Assembly (NCBI GenBank): GCA_963663905.2
Contig: OY760657.1
Coordinates: 4,216,001 to 4,280,000, forward strand
DNA length: 64,000 nucleotides
From: Saccharicrinis sp963663905
GTDB taxonomy: Bacteria > Bacteroidota > Bacteroidia > Bacteroidales > Marinilabiliaceae
Direction of reading: 5' to 3'
The notes beneath the pieces are model-generated. The model had not been told where the DNA came from and made no database searches. It worked only from the letters and a program-made list of their open reading frames with translations. Both the position numbers and the translations under genes were made by a program. Positions 1-8,810 of the stretch are shown piece after piece. Positions within the stretch are counted from its first letter, which is position 1, and every line of letters starts with the position of its first letter.

Positions 1-601
1 CTTCAAAACGACCACATGCCACATAAACTAAATCAGTAGCGGCAGATCCTAACCTACGAAGTCCATGAGAGTTTCTCATGAAGTAGTCCATGGTTTTATT
101 GAAACCTTCCAGCAAACTAAAATTGGTATAAGGGAAACCTGTTGCAATAAGACTATCTTTTACTGTAGGCGCAGTAGAAACTGAAATTTCTTGTCCATTC
201 AAATAAGCAGGCGCACCTTTCCAACTATAAAAACATTCATCCCTCCCTAACTCATAAACAACACCTAGTATAATTTCTTTTTTATACTCAAGACCAATAC
301 TTATGGCATAAGGAAATAATCCGTGAATAAAGTTTGTTGTACCATCAATAGGGTCTACAATCCAGTTATACTCCTCACCTACTTTGGTTGAAGTACCTTC
401 TTCAGCAACGAATCCAGCCTCCGGAAGAAATTCAGACAAACCTTTTACCAGGCGCTCTTCACTTCCTTTATCGATATGAGTTACAAAGTCATTATTACCT
501 TTAGCTTCAATTCGCTTTGTTTTAGATGACTCTTCAAGGATATATTTCCCTGTATTTTTTGCTAATTCAATTACTGACTGACAAAGGTTTGATAGATCCA
601 T
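1..601 (-). CDS. suhB: Inositol monophosphatase family protein (partial, 3' end outside window)
   Basis: The minus-strand frame starts at the ATG at 601 and runs off the left edge after about 200 residues. It reads like an inositol-1-monophosphatase (Mg-dependent sugar-phosphate phosphatase, cytoplasmic). Near residue 67 there is an EE pair in a VAEEGTS context, then the metal-binding signature WIVDPIDGTTNFIHG, then a GLRRLGSAATDL stretch, all in the family's usual order. The residues missing are the C-terminal second metal-binding part, which lies outside the window. It starts 18 bases downstream of mtaB on the same strand, so the two are probably co-transcribed. The family is clear; the exact substrate is not. 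Confidence 0.93.
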   Translation of the reverse strand, partial: MDLSNLCQSVIELAKNTGKYILEESSKTKRIEAKGNNDFVTHIDKGSEERLVKGLSEFLPEAGFVAEEGTSTKVGEEYNWIVDPIDGTTNFIHGLFPYAISIGLEYKKEIILGVVYELGRDECFYSWKGAPAYLNGQEISVSTAPTVKDSLIATGFPYTNFSLLEGFNKTMDYFMRNSHGLRRLGSAATDLVYVACGRFE

Positions 602-619
602 ATTGTATCGTTTTATTTT

Positions 620-1939
620 TTATTCTATAATTGTAGCTTCGTAAGTAAACTCTTCAGGAATAAATTTATCCAGAGTTACTTTTCGAATTTCATTTTTTAA
701 TTCTGCCTGATAAGGGACTTTTATTTTTATGTAATTCTCAGTATAACCATTCATAAAACCATTGTTATTACTTCCTTCAAATAGAACGTTACCTTCAGTT
801 CCTTCGAAGTTTGAATAAAAATACCTGGTTTTCATATCTGATACCTGATGTAAAACCTGACTTCGTATTTTGCGCACATCAATAGGCACAACATGTTCAA
901 TTGTCAAGGCTTTAGTATTTGGTCTTTCAGAATAGGTAAAGACATGCAATTGTGATATTTCGAGGTCCTTAATAAAATTCATTGCATCATTAAAATGCTC
1001 TTCTGTTTCACCTCTCACCCCAACAATAACATCCACTCCAATAAAGGCGTGAGGCATCAATGATTTAATTGTTTTAACCCTATCCGCAAAAAGCTCCCGG
1101 GTATATTTTCTTTTCATTAAAGCCAGAACCTTATTAGAACCTGATTGCAATGGAATATGAAAGTGTGGCATAATCTTATTTGATTTAGACACAAATTCAA
1201 TAATTTCATTGGTTAAAAGATTAGGTTCTATACTGGAAATTCTATATCTCTGAACACCTTCAACTTTCTCCAGCTCTTTTAACAGATCAAAAAACGTTTC
1301 ATTGGTACTCTTACCAAAATCGCCAATATTTACACCTGTTAATATAATTTCCTGCGCCCCTTCTTCTACTGCTTTTTTAGCAAGTTCAACAGTTGTTTTA
1401 ACATCTGCATTTCTACTTTTCCCTCTGGCTAAAGGAATCGTACAATACGAACAGAAATAATCACAACCATCCTGTACCTTCAGGAAAGTTCTTGTTCTAT
1501 CCCCCATCGAATAAGAAGGGAAGAATTCTTTATTTGTAGTAATCTTACCTGCATGAATTTCTCCGGATGCTTTTTTCTGTAGGTCTCCTAAATAATCAAT
1601 CAGTTGAAATTTTTCATTAGATCCCAGTACCAAATCAACTCCCGGCATTTCGGAAATTGTTTGTGGTTTTAATTGTGCAAAACAACCTGTAACCACAATA
1701 AATGCATTTGGATTAATTTTAATAGCTTTTTTAATAGCCTGACGACATTTTTTATCTGCTATCTCTGTAACGGAACAAGTATTTATTACATATACATCAG
1801 CAAACTCTTCGTACTTTACCTTAATAAATCCTTCACTTATTAAAGCTCTTGCGATTGTTGACGTTTCACTAAAATTTAATTTACACCCCAGTGTATGAAA
1901 TGCTACCTTCTTCTCCAAAAACAATGATTTATCTATCAT
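620..1939 (-). CDS. mtaB: tRNA t6A37 methylthiotransferase MtaB
   Basis: 439-residue radical-SAM methylthiotransferase. It is expected to add a methylthio group to t6A at position 37 of ANN-decoding tRNAs. The N-terminal domain has three cysteines (Cys19, Cys55, Cys86) that hold the auxiliary iron-sulfur cluster. The radical-SAM cluster motif CxxxCxxC is at residues 159-166 (CDYFCSYC), and the C-terminal ~60 residues look like a TRAM domain. Length and motif order are normal for MtaB. MiaB and RimO are the related alternatives, but the short N-terminus and the HTLGCKLN motif fit MtaB better. It lies upstream of suhB on the same strand. Confidence 0.93.
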   Translation of the reverse strand: MIDKSLFLEKKVAFHTLGCKLNFSETSTIARALISEGFIKVKYEEFADVYVINTCSVTEIADKKCRQAIKKAIKINPNAFIVVTGCFAQLKPQTISEMPGVDLVLGSNEKFQLIDYLGDLQKKASGEIHAGKITTNKEFFPSYSMGDRTRTFLKVQDGCDYFCSYCTIPLARGKSRNADVKTTVELAKKAVEEGAQEIILTGVNIGDFGKSTNETFFDLLKELEKVEGVQRYRISSIEPNLLTNEIIEFVSKSNKIMPHFHIPLQSGSNKVLALMKRKYTRELFADRVKTIKSLMPHAFIGVDVIVGVRGETEEHFNDAMNFIKDLEISQLHVFTYSERPNTKALTIEHVVPIDVRKIRSQVLHQVSDMKTRYFYSNFEGTEGNVLFEGSNNNGFMNGYTENYIKIKVPYQAELKNEIRKVTLDKFIPEEFTYEATIIE

Positions 1940-2029
1940 CTCTCCTCTTAAAAATTAAAATTAAATGTCGGGGTAATTTACCTTGTTTGTTTGTCGTGCA
2001 AAAAGCGCTCAAAGATAGCTAAAAGAGTT

Positions 2030-2076
2030 TAAGAGTAAAAAGAAAAGGGTTGAAATGCCTTATTCCAACCCTTAAA
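2030..2076 (-). terminator. Terminator after the PhoH gene
   Basis: On the minus strand an AAGGGTTG / CAACCCTT stem with a 12-13 base loop is followed by a T-rich run. It lies just past the PhoH stop codon, so it fits a rho-independent terminator for that gene. Confidence 0.7.
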
Positions 2077-2096
2077 TTAAGTTTATTTAGTTTTAA

Positions 2097-3419
2097 TTAC
2101 AACAAGTCACTTGCTAACTCTGCCAAATAGCTTCTTTCTCCTTTTACCAGATTAACATGAGCAAAAATATCCTGTCCCTTCATTTTATCAGTAAGATACG
2201 CCAATCCATTAGATGTTTTATCCAGATATGGTGAGTCAATTTGCTCAATATCACCTGTAAAGATAATTTTAGTTCCGTCTCCGGCTCTGGTAATAATTGT
2301 TTTAACTTCATGCGGAGTTAAGTTCTGAGCTTCATCCACAATAAAATAAACATCAGATAAACTCCTACCTCTGATATATGCTAATGGAGTAATAATTAAC
2401 ATATTATCACGCTGCATCTCTTCTATCAAAATATTCTCTCTACTCTTGGCTCCATGACTACCTTTAATTACAGCAAGGTTATCAAATAATGGCTGCATAT
2501 AAGGGCCTATTTTATCGTTAACATCACCAGGTAGAAAACCTAAATCTCTGTTTGATAAAGGAACAATAGGACGAGCCAATAAGATTTGTTTAAAATTCTT
2601 ATTCTGTTGCAAGGCAGCTGCCAAAGCCAATAAAGTTTTACCGGTACCTGCCTTTCCTGTTAAAGACACTAATTTAATTTCAGGATTAGTTAAAGCGTCC
2701 AACGAAAATGTTTGTTCTGCATTACGAGGTTCAATTCCAAAGCATGCCTGCTTTTCTACACGTATAATCATTTCTTTAAAAGGATCATAATGTGCCAATA
2801 CACTTTTATTACTATTTCGTAATACAAAATACTGATTTGCAGGCATATCTTTTAAAGGAAAATCGGCTTTAGCGATACCCTCTGAGCTGTATAGGTTTTC
2901 AATTACCTGAGGATCAAAATCTTCGTAAATACGAACCCCTTTTTCAAGAACATCAATATCTTTTACCTTATCTGTTTCATAATCTTCACTATTCAGGCCT
3001 AAGGATTTTGCCTTCATACGCAGATTAATATCTTTTGAAACAAGTGTTACAGTACGCGTTTTAAACTCGTCCTTTATAAAAAGAGCTATTGCCAAAATTC
3101 TATGATCCGGAGACTTTTCAAAGAAAGAATCTTGCATTGTTTGGCTAAAAGGCTTACCTGTTGCTACAAATAACTTTCCTTGTTTAGCTCCAAGAGAAAC
3201 ACCCTCTTTAAATAGCTGCTCACCGGATATTTTATTTAAATCACGAACAAATTCACGAGCCTGATAATTAATTTGATCATTCCCTTTTTTAAACTTATCT
3301 AATTCTTCGAGTACAACAATTGGTAAAATCACATCGTTATTTTCGAAGTTGTATATACATTTGTGATCATGAAGAATCACGTTTGTATCTAATATAAAGA
3401 TCTTACGTTTCTTAGCCAT
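2097..3419 (-). CDS. PIN domain-PhoH ATPase (PhoH2-type)
   Basis: 440 residues. The first ~150 residues form a PIN-type RNase domain, with acidic residues in FILDTNVILHD (8-18) and a later DHRILA. The C-terminal half is a PhoH P-loop ATPase with Walker A TGKAGTGKT (254-262) and Walker B VDEAQ. This fusion is the PhoH2 family, described as an ATP-dependent RNA helicase/RNase. The gene is divergent from folC, with about 100 bases between their starts. The architecture is certain; the cellular role in this organism is inference. Confidence 0.92.
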   Translation of the reverse strand: MAKKRKIFILDTNVILHDHKCIYNFENNDVILPIVVLEELDKFKKGNDQINYQAREFVRDLNKISGEQLFKEGVSLGAKQGKLFVATGKPFSQTMQDSFFEKSPDHRILAIALFIKDEFKTRTVTLVSKDINLRMKAKSLGLNSEDYETDKVKDIDVLEKGVRIYEDFDPQVIENLYSSEGIAKADFPLKDMPANQYFVLRNSNKSVLAHYDPFKEMIIRVEKQACFGIEPRNAEQTFSLDALTNPEIKLVSLTGKAGTGKTLLALAAALQQNKNFKQILLARPIVPLSNRDLGFLPGDVNDKIGPYMQPLFDNLAVIKGSHGAKSRENILIEEMQRDNMLIITPLAYIRGRSLSDVYFIVDEAQNLTPHEVKTIITRAGDGTKIIFTGDIEQIDSPYLDKTSNGLAYLTDKMKGQDIFAHVNLVKGERSYLAELASDLL

Positions 3420-3520
3420 ACTCAGAGGTTTTTTAGTTCGACATATCTAAAGATATCGAATTTTAACTAAAAAACTTAGTGTTTTATTGATATTATGATA
3501 AAAATTAAACCATAGATAAT

Positions 3521-4810
3521 ATGACATATAAAGAGGTTTTGGACTTTATGTTCTCCCAACTTCCAATGTATCAACGAACAGGTAAAGCGGCTTACAAAGC
3601 CAACCTGGATAATACATTAAAACTTGACCAGCATTTTAATCACCCTCATAAAAATTACAAAACAATTCATGTAGCCGGAACAAATGGCAAAGGCTCTGTT
3701 TCGCATTCTTTAGCCTCTGTATTACAAACATCCGGTTTAAAAGTAGGATTATACACCTCTCCCCATTTAAAAGATTTTAGAGAAAGAATTAAGATTAATG
3801 GCCAATGTATTCCGGAGACTGATGTAATTAGCTTTATTGCTGAAAACAAAACAATTATAGAAGATATTCAGCCTTCATTTTTTGAGATGACAGTAGCAAT
3901 GGCCTTTGACTATTTTTCGAAAAGCAAAGTGGATATAGCAGTGATTGAAGTTGGTTTAGGAGGAAGACTGGATTCTACTAATATCATAGAACCAGAATGT
4001 TCTGTTATTACAAATATAGGATTAGACCATACATCCTTATTGGGGAATACTTTAGAATTAATTGCAGCAGAAAAAGCGGGCATTATAAAGAACAGTACAC
4101 CTGTTATTATTGGTGAACATAATGACTTAACCAAACCAGCATTCCTATCTACAGCTTCTAAACATAATGCGCCAATCTATTTTGCTTCTGAAGAATATGA
4201 TATACCTGTTGCAATGCGAAGTATTGATAACCGACAAATATTTCAGATATATCATAAAAATGCATTAACATTTAAAGACCTCAAACTTGATTTATTAGGC
4301 ATCTATCAGAAAAAAAATATAAAAACAGTACTAAAAACAATTGATGTATTAAAATACATTGGATTGTCGATCTCTGAAAATGATATATATACAGGTTTAA
4401 ACAATGTGGTTAAAAACACAGGTTTAATGGGGCGATGGCAAATTTTAGGTGCCAATCCGGCTATTATATGTGATACAGGACACAATGAAGATGGAGTAAA
4501 AGATATTGTAGAGCAATTAAGCAATACAGCTTATAAAAATTTACATATTATTTGGGGTATGGTAAACGATAAAGATATTACCGCTGTACTAAAACTTTTA
4601 CCAAAAGATGCCCAATATTATTTCGTAAAACCAAATATTCCGAGAGGACTGGATGCAAAAGAGCTGAAAAATGAGGCTGAAAAATATGGATTATCAGGAA
4701 ATGCTTATGCTGACTTACAAGAAGCAATAAAAAAAACGAAAAAAAATTCATCCACTAACGATCTGATTTTCATAGGAGGAAGCACTTTTGTAGTTGCGGA
4801 TGTCGTATAA
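3521..4810 (+). CDS. folC: Bifunctional folylpolyglutamate synthase/dihydrofolate synthase
   Basis: 429 residues, full length for FolC, a cytoplasmic Mur-ligase-like enzyme that adds glutamate to dihydropteroate/folates using ATP. The P-loop HVAGTNGKGS is at residues 50-59. The downstream motif VIEVGLGGRLDSTNI and the GLDHTSLLG motif are those of the family. The start ATG is 10 nt past an AT-rich leader and gives the usual N-terminus. It is the last housekeeping protein gene before the tRNA cluster. Confidence 0.95.
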   Translation: MTYKEVLDFMFSQLPMYQRTGKAAYKANLDNTLKLDQHFNHPHKNYKTIHVAGTNGKGSVSHSLASVLQTSGLKVGLYTSPHLKDFRERIKINGQCIPETDVISFIAENKTIIEDIQPSFFEMTVAMAFDYFSKSKVDIAVIEVGLGGRLDSTNIIEPECSVITNIGLDHTSLLGNTLELIAAEKAGIIKNSTPVIIGEHNDLTKPAFLSTASKHNAPIYFASEEYDIPVAMRSIDNRQIFQIYHKNALTFKDLKLDLLGIYQKKNIKTVLKTIDVLKYIGLSISENDIYTGLNNVVKNTGLMGRWQILGANPAIICDTGHNEDGVKDIVEQLSNTAYKNLHIIWGMVNDKDITAVLKLLPKDAQYYFVKPNIPRGLDAKELKNEAEKYGLSGNAYADLQEAIKKTKKNSSTNDLIFIGGSTFVVADVV

Positions 4811-4824
4811 TTTTTCAAAAATAT

Positions 4825-4855
4825 TTTGCAAATAGAAAAAAGACATCTACATTTG
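4825..4855 (+). promoter_or_regulatory. Promoter of the tRNA cluster (Bacteroidota type)
   Basis: A TTG at 4826-4828 is followed by exactly 19 bases and TACATTTG at 4848-4855, the Bacteroidota sigma factor consensus (TTG, 19-21 bases, TAnnTTTG). It lies 70 bases upstream of the first tRNA. It serves here as an in-window calibration for the promoter-like motifs found in attC sites. Confidence 0.85.
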
Positions 4856-4924
4856 CATCGCTTTTGAAAACAGAAGGACACTAGCAAAGGTTAGCAGTTG
4901 GTTTTCAAGCTAAGCAAGTTTATC

Positions 4925-4999
4925 GGGCGATTAGCTCAGTTGGTTCAGAGCACTTGGTTTACACCCAAGGGGTCGGGGGTTCGACTCCCTCATCGCCCA
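4925..4999 (+). tRNA. tRNA-Val (UAC), copy 1
   Basis: A full cloverleaf can be drawn. The acceptor arm pairs GGGCGAT with ATCGCCC, the anticodon loop reads TTTACAC giving anticodon TAC, and the T arm has GGTTCGACT. The CCA end is encoded here (5000-5002), unlike in copies 2 and 3. Confidence 0.97.
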
Positions 5000-5027
5000 C
5001 CATTAAGTAACACCGATATATATTATC

Positions 5028-5102
5028 GGGCGATTAGCTCAGTTGGTTCAGAGCACTTGGTTTACACCCAAGGGGTCGGGGGTTCGACTCCCTCATCGCC
5101 CA
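5028..5102 (+). tRNA. tRNA-Val (UAC), copy 2
   Basis: Identical tRNA body to copy 1, but the bases after the discriminator are CTT, so CCA must be added after transcription. The short spacer from copy 1 suggests one transcript. Confidence 0.97.
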
Positions 5103-5127
5103 CTTTTAAGGAACAATGATATATATC

Positions 5128-5202
5128 GGGCGATTAGCTCAGTTGGTTCAGAGCACTTGGTTTACACCCAAGGGGTCGGGGGTTCGACTCCCTCATCGCC
5201 CA
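5128..5202 (+). tRNA. tRNA-Val (UAC), copy 3
   Basis: Third identical body, again without an encoded CCA. It is followed at once by a terminator-like hairpin. Confidence 0.97.
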
Positions 5203-5203
5203 C

Positions 5204-5234
5204 AAGGCCTTACAAAAGTTGTGAGGCTTTTTTA
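5204..5234 (+). terminator. Hairpin terminator between tRNA-Val and tRNA-Gly
   Basis: A GCCTTACAA / TTGTGAGGC stem is followed by TTTTTTA. It may separate the valine tRNAs from the Gly and Leu genes or be only partly efficient, since no separate promoter is obvious downstream. Confidence 0.7.
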
Positions 5235-5243
5235 TTGAAGAAT

Positions 5244-5316
<73 letters not shown>

Positions 5317-5324
5317 CCAAGGAT

Positions 5325-5408
5325 GCTCGAGTGGTGGAATTGGTAGACACGCAAGACTTAAAATCTTGTGTCCATTAGGACGTGCGGGTTCAAGTCCCGC
5401 CTCGAGTA
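5325..5408 (+). tRNA. tRNA-Leu (UAA)
   Basis: 84-base class II tRNA with a long variable arm. The anticodon loop CTTAAAA gives TAA, the T arm reads GGTTCAAGT, and CCA is encoded at 5409-5411. The last acceptor pair is a G-T wobble. Confidence 0.96.
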
Positions 5409-5416
5409 CCAAGTAT

Positions 5417-5452
5417 AAAGCGGTTAAGATTTATTTCTTAGCCGCTTTTTTT
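5417..5452 (+). terminator. Terminator of the tRNA cluster
   Basis: An AAGCGGTTAAG / CTTAGCCGCTT stem followed by a T-run sits just after tRNA-Leu. Confidence 0.85.
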
Positions 5453-6176
5453 ATTCCTTCAGATATGATATACATAACCTAATGCACTTATATTTTTATT
5501 AGAATTACAAAATTAAAATCAACTAACCAGTACATCAAGTCTGATATATAATATATACAAAAATCATCTTTTAAAGCTTATAACGAATAAACTTTCGTTA
5601 ATCAAACAATCGTTTCAATCTCATATACAATAGCTTACATTATTTTATAAAAAGTTACTATAATATTATTGTAACTTTTTTGATCCGTATAATTCAGTAT
5701 ATCAATATCTTATATTTTGAACACCACAATGAATTATACAGCAAATCCGTTATAATTAAGCCAATATTCCCGAAAACAAGCAAAAACAGGTATAAACATT
5801 CCGGTTTTCGCTTATTTTAAGCAAAAATATTCCGTAAAAGTACCATTTTAACACTTTTTGGTTCCGTTCTCCACTAGTTCTCCACTAATCCTTCGCATTT
5901 CTCCACTAGCGCTCCACTAGTTCTCCACTAGCGCTCCACTGATTCTCCACACCTGCTGCGTTACTGCTCCTATATTGCTTCGAGGCAGCTCCACTCTTCT
6001 CCACAAGCTGTTCAATATCTGTTCGCATGCTATTTACTATAGTTTTGCGAACAAATAGTGTATAATGGTAAAAGAAAGTGTGGAGATGTTACGACTTTGG
6101 TATGATGCAGACTCGAAGTATTTATAGTATATCATGATTATGGATTTAAAGATGTACTAAGAAGATCATGATACAT
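5453..6176. other. Gene-free spacer with CTCCACTA-word repeats
   Basis: No convincing gene on either strand. The first ~380 bases are plain AT-rich DNA. Between about 5868 and 5955 the word CTCCACTA (variants CTCCACTG, CTCCACAC) recurs about eight times at irregular 10-18 base spacing, and related CTCCAC words continue to about 6010. The function is unknown; the run resembles a degenerate short direct repeat. Confidence 0.6.
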
Positions 6177-6548
6177 TTAGCTCTTTGATTCCATATAATT
6201 CTGATGTTGAATAATAACTACTTTTTCAGGATCAATAGATGGAGTATATCCATAATCATAACAAAAATAGTATAGGTTACCACCATTGCTTTTCCAGGTG
6301 TGGGTTAGGTGTTTAAAATCCATACCCAACGTTTTAAGAAAAGTTTTTCTAACAGTTGCTTTTCCTTCGGGACATGCATTTTTTAAAGCACTGCGATTTG
6401 CCCGTAATTGTTTATTTATTCTTCGTATTTGATTTTCAGTAGATCTTGAAGATTGAAAATTATATGCATTTCGGCATTGTTTATCACAAAATTTTTTGTC
6501 GGATCTTCCTTGAATAGGTTCATTACAGTAGATACAAGTTTTTTTCAT
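6177..6548 (-). CDS. Small zinc-ribbon protein, DUF2116-like
   Basis: 123 residues. The N-terminus has a four-cysteine zinc knuckle: Cys5, Cys8, Cys21 and Cys25 (CIYC then FCDKQC). A basic helical stretch rich in Arg/Lys follows. This layout matches small conserved Bacteroidota proteins with a DUF2116-type zinc ribbon. No enzymatic motif is visible and a nucleic-acid-binding role is only a guess. It is divergent from the 6652 gene. Confidence 0.75.
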   Translation of the reverse strand: MKKTCIYCNEPIQGRSDKKFCDKQCRNAYNFQSSRSTENQIRRINKQLRANRSALKNACPEGKATVRKTFLKTLGMDFKHLTHTWKSNGGNLYYFCYDYGYTPSIDPEKVVIIQHQNYMESKS

Positions 6549-6651
6549 AGAGCGGGATTTAGGTTTATAGGTTTATTAAGCGCTTATAAACGCTAATAAG
6601 CGCTTAATAAGCTTTTAAATGTAATAAAAATATTTATTTGCTAATAAAAAA

Positions 6652-7029
6652 ATGACTAAGCCCGTTATATATCTAAACAAACAAAAGGATTTGGATGCAG
6701 ATTTGTGTGTATTGTATTTTAAATCAAATGATGATATTTTAAAACGTATACAATACAATAATTGGATTGTTTGGAATTTTAGACTGAAAAAATACACTGT
6801 AAAATCAACTCCGCAAACAGTTGGTTTATTAAAGGATGTGTTTGAAGATATTGCTATTATCGATACCAAATATTATCAGGCAATATTAAAGAATCATACA
6901 GAAGAAATAGTGATTGGAGATGTAACCTATTTCAATGGTGTATTAGAATCAATTGAAAAGCTGGGAGTAATAATGTTGGTGCCATATAAAAAGGATGGTA
7001 TAAGATTACTAATTCCAATCAAGAGTTGA
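6652..7029 (+). CDS. Stand-alone 125-residue protein resembling the N-terminal domain of Bacteroidota integrases
   Basis: No catalytic motif is present. A W-x5-K-x-Y-x-V segment around residue 40-50 (IVWNFRLKKYTVKST) resembles the extra N-terminal domain carried by many Bacteroidota tyrosine recombinases. It also resembles the translated, ATG-less DNA just upstream of the recombinase at 7500 (KWNSELKEFTLKPS, about 7384-7425). It could be a split-off or duplicated integrase N-domain, or a helper of the recombinase. That relation is inference from a short match. Confidence 0.6.
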   Translation: MTKPVIYLNKQKDLDADLCVLYFKSNDDILKRIQYNNWIVWNFRLKKYTVKSTPQTVGLLKDVFEDIAIIDTKYYQAILKNHTEEIVIGDVTYFNGVLESIEKLGVIMLVPYKKDGIRLLIPIKS

Positions 7030-7039
7030 AAACTCTTTC

Positions 7040-7330
7040 GTAAACACCCAATACCCTTAGGGATGTCATCCCTAAAACCCTGACTTACTTTACTTTTCTT
7101 GATAAAAGAAAGTAAGCAAAGAAAATCAAGACTGCGCCTGCTTCGTTATAAAAACTACGGTTTTCTGTCCTAAATCGCTAAAAACTCACACCTTCCTGCG
7201 TCAGGTGTTCAAACAATACGCGATTTTGCGACCAAAAAACCTTGTTTTTATACTCACCAGACGAGGTCTATGATGTATACGAAACTGTAAAACAACTTTT
7301 CAACCCTTGATCCGCATTACTAATTATAAA
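7040..7330. repeat. Gene-free spacer with a long hairpin, REP-like
   Basis: An inverted repeat at about 7082-7116 (CTTACTTT ... AAAGTAAG) is followed by ~200 bases of mixed-composition DNA, more GC-rich than the surroundings, containing words such as ACACCTTCCTGCGTCAGGTG (itself a hairpin). It looks like an intergenic repetitive element rather than a gene. From 7331 the frame leading into the recombinase is open. Confidence 0.5.
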
Positions 7331-7499
7331 GTATAAATATAGCAAAATCATAAATCAGATACTTGTTTCAAATAAATATGCTAAGTGGAATTCAGAATTA
7401 AAAGAGTTTACTTTAAAGCCATCGATAAGCTTATTATTTAACTTTATTAAATCAATATCTGATAAAATTAAAATTCGAATTCATAATGAATTAAAAATT

Positions 7500-8402
7500 T
7501 TGGATTGCAGGATTTTACAACTGTTATTTGAGCAGAGTTATGTAAAAGATATATATTTTAAGCAAGTTCCTATTGAGTATTTAAAGTATATGCTATTGAA
7601 GGGCTATAGTATTAATACAATAAGAACCTACTATTATTTTGTTTTAAGGCTGTTAAATTGTTACCGACAAAATAGTCTGTCTCAAATTAATATGTTTTCA
7701 TCAACGATAATAAATGAATATCATCAAATGATGCTTGGCGAGAAAACATATTCATATTTAACAGTAAACCAATCTGTAAGTGCAATTAAATTGTATTATC
7801 AGGGGTATTTAAAACGTGATGTTGAGTTGCAAGATGTAATAAGACCTAAAACAGGCAGACAGTTACCTAAAGTCTGGAACAAAGAAGAGATGTGTAGAAT
7901 ATTAATTGCTGCAGAAAATATTAAGCATAAAACATTATTATCCCTTATATATGGAAGTGGGTTGCGTATAGGAGAAACCTTGAATTTAAAACTTAATGAT
8001 ATTGATTCGAAACGGATGCAAGTTCGTATTGCAGGAGGAAAAGGAAATAAAGACAGATATACCTTACTTGCAAAATCAGTATTAGAATTGTTGCGTAGTT
8101 ATTTTAAAGAATACAGACCTAAAGAATACTTGTTTGAGGGACAGTTTGGGGGTAAATATTCACCAACCAGTGCTGGTAAAGTTTTAGCTAAAACAATAAA
8201 AAAGAGTGGAGTACCCAAACGTGGCGGATTACATTCGTTACGACATAGTTTTGCAACGCATTTATTAGAGTCGGGTACCGATTTAACATTTATACAAGAG
8301 CTTTTAGGACATAGTTCGTCAAAAACTTCCGAAATATATATACATGTAAGCAATAAGTACTTACAGCAAATTAAAAGTCCGCTGGATGATTTAAATATTT
8401 AA
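7500..8402 (+). CDS. Tyrosine recombinase at the head of the cassette array (candidate array integrase)
   Basis: 300 residues, read from a TTG at 7500. Residues 20-110 are a SAM-like core-binding domain (GYSINTIRTYYY). The catalytic domain shows the first Arg in YGSGLRIGETLNL, HxxR in LHSLRHSFATHLL, and the His and Tyr nucleophile in LLGHSSSKTSEIYIHV. The ~16-20 residue insertion before the HxxR box that marks IntI is absent, so this is a XerC/D- or IS-recombinase-like relative. The frame is open upstream to about 7318 without an ATG and encodes an integrase N-domain-like stretch, so the N-terminus may be truncated or use a rare start. It points toward the array, the reverse of most integrons. 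Confidence 0.85.
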   Translation: MDCRILQLLFEQSYVKDIYFKQVPIEYLKYMLLKGYSINTIRTYYYFVLRLLNCYRQNSLSQINMFSSTIINEYHQMMLGEKTYSYLTVNQSVSAIKLYYQGYLKRDVELQDVIRPKTGRQLPKVWNKEEMCRILIAAENIKHKTLLSLIYGSGLRIGETLNLKLNDIDSKRMQVRIAGGKGNKDRYTLLAKSVLELLRSYFKEYRPKEYLFEGQFGGKYSPTSAGKVLAKTIKKSGVPKRGGLHSLRHSFATHLLESGTDLTFIQELLGHSSSKTSEIYIHVSNKYLQQIKSPLDDLNI

Positions 8403-8810
8403 ATTAAATATTTTGTAAATCATAGATAATTAAGGTGTTGAAAAAGAAAGAGTGATTGTGTAATTAACTATTTGAACAATAAGTTTTGTTTAATAGAAAA
8501 GGAGAATTATCTTTAACGGATAAACTGGATAAAAGAGGGGCTGAAAATATTGTATTAAAAAACCAAACTTAGACAATTTTCGGCTGAATTGTAACTGAGC
8601 AAACGAAGTGTATTTATAAGTATACATTGATAATTATAATATTCAGAAAAAAAGTAAAGCCCTTGTATTTTAAAAATATATACCACAATATAAATGTGTT
8701 TAATGTAATGATTATAAGTGTAATATGTGGTTATTTATTGGTTGAATCAAGAATCAATAAACAAATTACAAAGGTGATATAAACGTAACCCTATGACGGT
8801 TATTGACAAG
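8403..8810. other. Spacer between recombinase and first cassette; candidate attI region
   Basis: AT-rich, no gene. It ends in GACAAG|TT at 8810/8811, where the first cassette begins. Unlike every later junction, there is no palindromic attC to its left, which is what an attI-type primary site would look like. The exact attI boundaries cannot be read from one sequence. Confidence 0.45.

Noticed and set aside
7500..8402. Calling this recombinase IntI
   Set aside because: The IntI-specific insertion before the HxxR box is absent, so only a neutral name is justified.
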